Source: Methanobacteriota archaeon
GTDB lineage: Archaea > JAADCQ01 > Methanopyri > Methanopyrales > Methanopyraceae
Direction of reading: 5' to 3'
Length of the DNA: 45,941 nt
NCBI GenBank assembly: GCA_027064425.1
Contig: JAMOPO010000026.1
Location: 1 to 45,941, forward strand
Shown here in pieces: positions 40,704 through 45,941 of the stretch. Both the position numbers and the translations under genes were made by a program. How positions within the stretch are numbered: the first letter of the stretch is position 1; each line of letters starts with the position of its first letter. The notes beneath the pieces were generated by a model. It did not search any database. It saw only the letters and a list, made by a program, of their open reading frames with translations, and was not told the origin of the DNA.

Positions 40704-41334
40704 GGTCATCCTGGCCGAGGGCAAGACGGTGGAGGAGATCGAGCACGCCCTCAAGCGCCTCCTCCGCTCGGACGGCCTCGCCATCGTCTCCCGGCTCGAC
40801 CCGGACCGCCGGGAGGAGCTGGACCTGCCGGACGGAGTCGAGACCGAGTACGACGAGCGGGCCCGCCTCCTGATCGCCCGCGTCCCGGACTACGAGCCGC
40901 CCTACCGGGGCGGTCGCGTCGCCGCCCTGGCCGCCGGGACCTCCGACCTCCCGTACCTGCGCGAGTCCACCCGGATCCTCGAGGCCCTGGGCGTCGAGGT
41001 CCGAGAGTGGGTCGACGTGGGCCTCGCCGGCCCCCACCGACTCTTCTCCACCCTGCGCGAGCTGCGCGAGTTCCGCCCGCACGCGGTCATCGCCGCCGCC
41101 GGCATGGACGGGCACCTGCCCGTCCTCGTGAACGCCCTGGTGGACGCTCCCGTGATCGGCCTCCCGACCCCCGTCGGCTACGGGGTGGGCGGGTCCGGGG
41201 AGGCCGCCCTGCTCAGCATGCTCCAGACCTGCTCCCCCGGCCTGACGGTCGTGAACGTCGGGAACGGCGTCGGCGCCGCCGCGGCCGCGATCAAGATCGT
41301 CCGCACAGTCCTGCGGGAGGGAGGTGACGATTAG
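40651..41334 (+). CDS. larB: LarB-type protein (nickel-pincer cofactor biosynthesis; AIR carboxylase-like)
   Basis: 227 residues. LarB carboxylates nicotinic acid adenine dinucleotide in the synthesis of the nickel-pincer nucleotide. AAGTSDLPYLRESTRILEALG, VDVGLAGPHRLF, IAAAGMDGHLPVLVNALVDAPVIGLPTPVGYG and LTVVNVGNGVGAAAAA are the AIRC-like signatures. The N-terminus DAGRLRRVGFPEVILAEGKT has the LarB motif D-x-x-R-x-x-R-x-G-F-P-E only if translation starts at GTG 40651 (or 40660), i.e. inside rio2; GTG 40690 would lose it. larC and larE are not in this window, so a role in nickel-pincer synthesis here is inference. Confidence 0.85.
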   Translation: MRSVRPDAGRLRRVGFPEVILAEGKTVEEIEHALKRLLRSDGLAIVSRLDPDRREELDLPDGVETEYDERARLLIARVPDYEPPYRGGRVAALAAGTSDLPYLRESTRILEALGVEVREWVDVGLAGPHRLFSTLRELREFRPHAVIAAAGMDGHLPVLVNALVDAPVIGLPTPVGYGVGGSGEAALLSMLQTCSPGLTVVNVGNGVGAAAAAIKIVRTVLREGGDD

Positions 41335-41338
41335 CACC

Positions 41339-42667
41339 ATGGAGCTCCGCGCCTCGGACCTGCGCACGATCGAGGACGTGGAGCGCTACGTGGGCATCCG
41401 AGAGCGCCTCCTCAGGCGCGGGGTCGGAGGCACCTGCCGCGAGCGCATCGAGGACTTCCTGGTCATGGAGAAGCCGAGCCGGAACACCTACATCCCCCTC
41501 ACCCTGGTCGGCGAGTGTCCCGAGTGCCGGGAGTACCACCGGGGCCGCACCTGCCCCGACTGCGGGGTCGAGCTGAGGCGACCCCGGGTCCACCCGCAGC
41601 TCACGGTCCGGAAGCCGCACACCGTCTTCTACCTCGAGAAGTACGATTGGGACACCCTCAAGGCCGTCCGCCGCATCGCCCGGGCGCTCCACCGTCATCA
41701 CCGCGACTTCGGCATCGCCGGGATGAAGGACAAGCGGGCCGTAACCACCCAGCGCGTGAGCGCCCGCGGCGTCCCGCCGGAGTCCCTCCTCGGGGTCCGG
41801 GTCAGGGACATCCGGATCATCCCCGTCGGCGGAGCCCGACGCAAGCTGCGCCCGGGCGACCTTTGGGGCAACCGCTTCGTGATCACCGTGCGCGGGGCCG
41901 ACGCCCGCCGCGTGGACGCCCTGGTCGAGCGCGTGCGCGAGCTGGGTGGCGTCCCCAACTACTTCGGCCTGCAGCGGTTCGGCAGCCGGCGGCCCGTCAC
42001 CCACGTGGTCGGCAAGTACGTGGTGAAGGAGGACTGGGAGCGGGCCGTGAAGACCTTCCTAACCCTGGAGTACCCGCGGGAGTCCGAAGAGGCCATTGAG
42101 GCCCGCCGGTGGCTCAAGGAGAACTGGGGCGAGTTCGAGGAGGCCCTGCGGCGCTTCCCCCGCTTCCTGGACTACGAGCGGCAGATCCTGGAGCACCTGG
42201 CCCGGCACCCGAACGACTACATCAACGCCTTCCGCCGGCTGCCGATGTGGATCCGCAGGATGTTCATCCACGCGTACCAGTCCTACCTGTACAACCTGAT
42301 CCTCTCGGAGCGCATCGCCCGCGGCCTGCCGCTGGATCGACCCGTCGAGGGCGACATCACCCAGGACGGCCTACCCACCGTGCCGCTCCCCGGCTACCGG
42401 ACGGAGCTCAGCGAGGGTGAGCAGGGGGAGATCGAGCGGGAGATCCTGGAGCGGGAGGGGATTGAGCTGGAGGACTTCAAGATTAAGTCCATGCCGGAGC
42501 TCTCCGCGGGCGGCGACCGGAAGCCCGCCCTTCTCCGCGTGTACGGGCTGCGGGCCGAGGTGCTCCGGGAGGACGTTGTTAGGTTCAAGTTCTCGCTGCC
42601 GAGGGGCGGGTACGCGACCACGGTCCTCCGCGAGCTCCTCGGCTCGAAGGGGATCTACGCGGACTGA
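41339..42667 (+). CDS. truD: tRNA pseudouridine(13) synthase TruD
   Basis: About 442 residues. Catalytic Asp131 lies in FGIAGMKDKRAVTTQ; ERIEDFLVMEK, GNRFVITVRG, GGVPNYFGLQRFGSRRP and the C-terminal LPRGGYATTVLRELL match TruD. Between the N-terminal EDF motif and the catalytic region, residues ~58-90 hold CPEC...CPDC (Cys60, 63, 72, 75), a zinc ribbon not present in bacterial TruD. ATG 41339 lies after GGGAGGTGA (41318-41326); GTG 41324 is an alternative. It overlaps the last bases of larB either way. Confidence 0.93.
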   Translation: MELRASDLRTIEDVERYVGIRERLLRRGVGGTCRERIEDFLVMEKPSRNTYIPLTLVGECPECREYHRGRTCPDCGVELRRPRVHPQLTVRKPHTVFYLEKYDWDTLKAVRRIARALHRHHRDFGIAGMKDKRAVTTQRVSARGVPPESLLGVRVRDIRIIPVGGARRKLRPGDLWGNRFVITVRGADARRVDALVERVRELGGVPNYFGLQRFGSRRPVTHVVGKYVVKEDWERAVKTFLTLEYPRESEEAIEARRWLKENWGEFEEALRRFPRFLDYERQILEHLARHPNDYINAFRRLPMWIRRMFIHAYQSYLYNLILSERIARGLPLDRPVEGDITQDGLPTVPLPGYRTELSEGEQGEIEREILEREGIELEDFKIKSMPELSAGGDRKPALLRVYGLRAEVLREDVVRFKFSLPRGGYATTVLRELLGSKGIYAD

Positions 42668-42683
42668 GTCCCACCGCCGGGAA

Positions 42684-42702
42684 CGTTACGATCCTCGAAA
42701 CG
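42684..42702. repeat. Palindrome family copy 6 (between convergent truD and zinc-ribbon gene)
   Basis: CGTTACGA-TCC-TCGAAACG: 8-3-8 layout with one mismatch, 16 bp after the truD stop. Confidence 0.7.
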
Positions 42703-42722
42703 ATTCGGCCGGGGGCGTGGGG

Positions 42723-42887
42723 TCAGTACTCGTAAAAAGCGGCGCTACCGCACTCCTCGCACAGCCCGGCGAACTCCAGCTTCCGCCGCTTCTTGACGGC
42801 CTTCTTGTACTCCTCCTTCGTGCAGTTGGGGCACACGACCGCCGGGTCGTTCGGTGATACTATAGGCACGTGCGAGCTCTTCACCAT
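42723..42887 (-). CDS. Small zinc-ribbon protein
   Basis: 54 residues; too short for standard gene calls. VVCPNCTKEEYKKAVKKRRKLEFAGLCEECG shows two CxxC pairs (Cys19/22 and Cys43/46) around a basic helix, a typical small archaeal zinc ribbon that may bind nucleic acid or protein. ATG 42887 follows GGGGTGATGGAACC, a strong ribosome-binding site, and CTTTTTACC (42918-42927, minus strand) is a likely TATA box. It is convergent with truD and divergent from trpD. Confidence 0.75.
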   Translation of the reverse strand: MVKSSHVPIVSPNDPAVVCPNCTKEEYKKAVKKRRKLEFAGLCEECGSAAFYEY

Positions 42888-42949
42888 GGTTCCATCACCC
42901 CCCGGTCCCGGCGTCCCGGTGGGTAAAAAGCAGCACGGGGGCCCGGACC

Positions 42950-43975
42950 GTGAGCGAGGTGCTGGAGCGGCTCATCCGCGGCGAGGACCTCGCGCGCGAG
43001 GAGGCCCGGGAGCTGATGAGCGAGATCGTGGGCGGGGAGCTCTCCGAGGTTAAAATCGCCGGGATCCTCGTCGCGCTGCGCTGCAAGGGTTACTCGCCCG
43101 AGGAGCTGGCCGGGTTCGTCGAGGGGATGATGGAGCACGCCGTCCGCGTGCGGCCCGACGTGGACACCCTCGTGGACACGGCGGGCACCGGCGGCGACGA
43201 GCTGGACACGTTCAACGCCAGCACGCTGGCCGGCCTCACGGCCGCGGCCGCCGGCGTGCCGGTGGCCAAGCACGGTAACCGGAGCGTCACGAGCGAGTGC
43301 GGGAGCGCGGACCTGCTGGAGGCGCTGGGTGTGAACCTCGAGGCGGGCCCCGAGATCGTGGAGCGGTGCGTGGAGGAGGCGAACTTCGGCTTCATGTTCG
43401 CCCCGCGGTACCACCCGGCGATGAAGAACGTCATGCCCGTGCGCCAGGAGCTGGGCGTGAGAACGGTGTTCAACGTGCTCGGCCCGCTCACCAACCCGGC
43501 CCGGGAGGTCATCACGGGCCAGGTGGTGGGGGTGTACTCGGAGAACCTGCTGGAGCTGGTGGCGGGCGCCCTCGCGGAGCTCGGCGTCGAGCGGGCCGTG
43601 GTGGTCTACGGGCTGGATGGGGTGGACGAGCTCAGCGTCACCTGTGAGAACAAGGTCGTGTACGTGGAGGGCGGCGACGTGGAGGGGCCCGACACGATCG
43701 CTCCGGAGGATGTGGGGCTGGACCGTGCGGAGCCGGAGGAAGTAGCGGGCTCGAGCCCGGAGGAGGCGGCCGAAGAGGCTCGTGAGATCCTGGGCGGCGA
43801 GCTGCCCCAGGATCATCCGAAGGTGCAGATGACGGCGTTCAACGCGGGGGCGGCGATCTTCGTGGGTGGTGAGGCCGACTCGATCGAGGAGGGCGTGGAG
43901 CGGGCGCTGGAGGTGATCGGGGAGGGAGAGCCGCTGCGCGTGCTTGAGCGGGTGGTGGAGCTGTCCCAGGGTTAG
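42950..43975 (+). CDS. trpD: Anthranilate phosphoribosyltransferase
   Basis: Second step of tryptophan synthesis: joins anthranilate and PRPP. 341 residues. [17 protein letters not shown] (GTGGD phosphate loop), [36 protein letters not shown] and the C-terminal [15 protein letters not shown] identify it. GTG 42950 follows GGGGGCCCGGACC. No other trp gene lies nearby. Its TAG stop shares bases with the TAA of convergent fusA (TTAG, 43972-43975). Confidence 0.95.
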   Translation: MSEVLERLIRGEDLAREEARELMSEIVGGELSEVKIAGILVALRCKGYSPEELAGFVEGMMEHAVRVRPDVDTLVDTAGTGGDELDTFNASTLAGLTAAAAGVPVAKHGNRSVTSECGSADLLEALGVNLEAGPEIVERCVEEANFGFMFAPRYHPAMKNVMPVRQELGVRTVFNVLGPLTNPAREVITGQVVGVYSENLLELVAGALAELGVERAVVVYGLDGVDELSVTCENKVVYVEGGDVEGPDTIAPEDVGLDRAEPEEVAGSSPEEAAEEAREILGGELPQDHPKVQMTAFNAGAAIFVGGEADSIEEGVERALEVIGEGEPLRVLERVVELSQG

Positions 43976-45941
43976 CCGCCGTACTCCTCGATGTAGTCCT
44001 CCGGCTCCGGCGGCTCCGGCTTCAGCCCCTTCCGCTCCCGGATCTCCCGGATGATGTCCTCCTCCAGCTCCTCCGGGACCCGCTCGTACCCGGCGTGCTC
44101 CGTGGTCCAGATCGCGCGGCCCTCCGTCGCCGACCGGATGTCGTTCGCGAAGCCGAACATCTCGGCCACCGGCGCCTTGCCCTTGATGATGACCGTGTCA
44201 CCCTCCTGGTTGATCTCCTCGATCGTACCGCGCCGGTTCTGGATCTCCTTCGTGACCGCGCCCATGTAGTCCTGCGGGACGGTGACGTACACGTACTGGA
44301 TGGGCTCCAGCAGGTGCGTGTCCGCCAGGAGCATGCCGCCGTAGATCGCCTTCTTGATCGCCGGGATCACCTGGGCCGGACCGCGGTGCACCGGGTCCTC
44401 GTGGATCTCGGCGTCCACGAGGATCACCTTCACGCCGCGGCACGGCTCCTTGGCCAGCGGGCCCTCCTCCATCGCCTCCTCGAAGCCCTCGATCAGGAGC
44501 TCCATCACCTCGTTCAGGTACTGGACACCGACCGTCTTGTCCAGGAAGAAGTTCGTGCCCTTCACCGCCTGCACGGCCTTCGCGTCGTCCTGGTCCATGC
44601 CGTACTCGATCAGGGCCTCCTCCAGCTCGTCCTCGCTCATCTCTTCCGGGTTGATCTTACCCTCCTCGATGGCCTCGACCACCTCCTCCTCCACGGGCTC
44701 GATGGTCACGTAGAACTTGTTGTGCTTGTTCGGGGACTTGCCCTCCACCTCCTCGTCGCACGTCCCGAACACGCCCTCCCGGTACACCACGATCGGCTCG
44801 GACACCTTGATGTCGACGCCGCGCTCCTTGATCCGGTGCGCGATGATCTCCAGGTGCAGCTCGCCCATTCCGGAGACCAGGTGCTGGCCCGTCTCCTCGT
44901 CGATCTTCACCTCCACCGTCGGGTCCTCCTTCGCGATCTGGTGCAGGATCTCGATCAGCTTGGGCAGATCCTGCGTGTTCTTAGCCTCCACAGCGACCGT
45001 CACCACCGGCTCCGCGAAGTGCCTCAGCTCCTCGAACGGCTCGATCGGGTCGTCCGGGTCCGTGACCGTCTCGCCCGCCCACACGTCCTTCAGACCAGTC
45101 ACCGCCGCGATGTTGCCCGCCGGCACCTCGTCCGTCCGGATCCGGTCCGGACCCATGTAGATGCCGACCTGCTGGACGCGGTCCTCACGCTGCGCGCTCG
45201 CCAGGTAGACCTCCTGCCCCTCCCTGATCGTACCGGAGTACACGCGGCCCGTCGCCACCTCACCCGCGTGCTCGTCGATGCGGACGTCCGTCACGACCAT
45301 CGCCAGCTTCCCGTTCGGGTCGCACTTCTTCAGCATCTCACCGTCCTCACTGTCCGGATCACCCGGCCAGATCTGCTCGATTCGGTACTTCTGCGCCGTG
45401 ACCGGGTCCGGCAGGTGCTTCACGACCATGTCCAGCACGACCTGGTACACCGGGGCCTCCTTCGCCAGCTCCTTCTGCGCGTCCGGCCCCTCCTGGCACG
45501 CCTCGATGATCTCCTTGAACGTGATCCCCGTCTTCTCCATGAACGGGTAGCTGATGCCCCAACCGTAGTACGCGCTGCCGAACGCGACCGAGCCGTCCTC
45601 CACCTTCACCTTCCACTCATCGCGGAACTCCTTCGGCGCCATCTGCTCGATCAGCTTGTTCACCTCCGAGATGATCTCCATGAACCGCTGCTGCATCTCC
45701 TCCGGGCTCAGCTTGAGCTCCGTGATCAGCCGGTCCACCTTGTTGATGTACAGGACCGGCTTCACGCGCTCCCGCAGCGCCTGCCGGAGCACGGTCTCCG
45801 TCTGCGGCATCACGCCCTCGACCGCGCAGACGACCACGATCGCACCGTCCACGGCCCGCATCGCCCGCGTCACGTCACCCGAGAAGTCCACGTGACCCGG
45901 CGTGTCGATCAGGTTGATCAGGTACTCCTCACCCTCGTACT
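43972..45941 (-). CDS. fusA: Translation elongation factor 2 (aEF-2), partial
   Basis: About 656 residues are in the window; the N-terminal P-loop part lies beyond the right edge. At the edge is [21 protein letters not shown] (G3), then [10 protein letters not shown] (G4, NKxD) and the later domains [21 protein letters not shown] contains the His that is modified to diphthamide (the first His after PV), the substrate of the dph6 product encoded at 9194-9868. The C-terminus [10 protein letters not shown] is as in other archaeal EF-2. Convergent with trpD, sharing the stop tetranucleotide. Confidence 0.96.
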   Translation of the reverse strand, partial: YEGEEYLINLIDTPGHVDFSGDVTRAMRAVDGAIVVVCAVEGVMPQTETVLRQALRERVKPVLYINKVDRLITELKLSPEEMQQRFMEIISEVNKLIEQMAPKEFRDEWKVKVEDGSVAFGSAYYGWGISYPFMEKTGITFKEIIEACQEGPDAQKELAKEAPVYQVVLDMVVKHLPDPVTAQKYRIEQIWPGDPDSEDGEMLKKCDPNGKLAMVVTDVRIDEHAGEVATGRVYSGTIREGQEVYLASAQREDRVQQVGIYMGPDRIRTDEVPAGNIAAVTGLKDVWAGETVTDPDDPIEPFEELRHFAEPVVTVAVEAKNTQDLPKLIEILHQIAKEDPTVEVKIDEETGQHLVSGMGELHLEIIAHRIKERGVDIKVSEPIVVYREGVFGTCDEEVEGKSPNKHNKFYVTIEPVEEEVVEAIEEGKINPEEMSEDELEEALIEYGMDQDDAKAVQAVKGTNFFLDKTVGVQYLNEVMELLIEGFEEAMEEGPLAKEPCRGVKVILVDAEIHEDPVHRGPAQVIPAIKKAIYGGMLLADTHLLEPIQYVYVTVPQDYMGAVTKEIQNRRGTIEEINQEGDTVIIKGKAPVAEMFGFANDIRSATEGRAIWTTEHAGYERVPEELEEDIIREIRERKGLKPEPPEPEDYIEEYGG

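Overview
The window reads as part of the chromosome of a hyperthermophilic, hydrogenotrophic methanogen, almost certainly Methanopyrus kandleri or a close relative. It carries complete methyl-coenzyme M reductase (mcrBDCGA) and methyl-H4MPT:coenzyme M methyltransferase (mtrEDCBAGH) loci, archaeal information-processing genes (aEF-2, L40e, TruD, Rio2, Tsr3, Dph6), archaeal ether-lipid synthesis (GGGP synthase) and both a selenoprotein and a selenocysteine-making enzyme. GC content is high, proteins are rich in Glu/Arg/Val, and genes are tightly packed with many GTG and TTG starts.

Layout. 1-~163: 3' end of 23S rRNA, followed by ~590 bp of non-coding, repeat-bearing DNA with no recognisable 5S rRNA. 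750-839: tRNA-Leu(GAG). 936-1340 (-): vhuD-type selenoprotein with two in-frame UGA codons and a 3' SECIS hairpin, missed by ordinary ORF calling. 1409-5181 (+): aroA, aroC and a class V aminotransferase, in a G/T-rich codon style. 5178-9868: an unknown gene (-), then a tight + cluster: tsaC/sua5, a DUF2124-like gene, a FkbM-type methyltransferase, tsr3, rpl40e, GGGP synthase and dph6. 9948-11174: an unusual His/Asp-rich protein. 11308-11874 (-): small basic protein of unknown function. 11875-12490: a long intergenic region with 11-bp-phased ATGCAT-like repeats. 12491-13858: a secreted deacetylase-like protein. 13817-18479 (-): hypF, an unknown HTH-containing gene and mmp10.

18587-28870 is the methanogenesis core. 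Divergent from mmp10 come mcrB, mcrD-mcrC, mcrG and mcrA; the three structural-subunit genes each have their own GGAAAC + TATA promoter. The mtr operon follows, opened by a 10-codon mini-ORF. All five MCR residues known to be modified in other methanogens are present in McrA, and the Arg methylase Mmp10 sits next door.

28882-32281: a CobN-type cobaltochelatase large subunit split into two divergently transcribed genes. 32302-35663: methanogenesis marker 14, UPF0305/DUF2115, cobalamin-dependent MetE and an HTH regulator. 35715-38283 (-): PAP2-like and EamA-like membrane proteins, a small unknown protein and SepSecS (Sep-tRNA(Sec) to Sec-tRNA(Sec)), which makes the amino acid used by VhuD. 38303-42667 (+): an unknown gene, an NSUN RNA m5C methyltransferase, rio2, larB (nickel-pincer cofactor) and truD. 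42723-45941: a small zinc ribbon (-), trpD (+) and the 3' part of aEF-2 (-), the substrate of Dph6.

The window joins several layers of one physiology: H2 handling (VhuD, HypF), methyl transfer (Mtr) and methane release (Mcr), plus cofactor and protein maturation around them (CobN for corrinoid, Mmp10 for MCR, possibly LarB for nickel, SepSecS for Sec). The least explained signals are a six-copy intergenic palindrome family, the phased repeat region at 11,990-12,300, probable CTG start codons, palindromes that embed the Shine-Dalgarno sequence of many genes, and the mtr leader mini-ORF.
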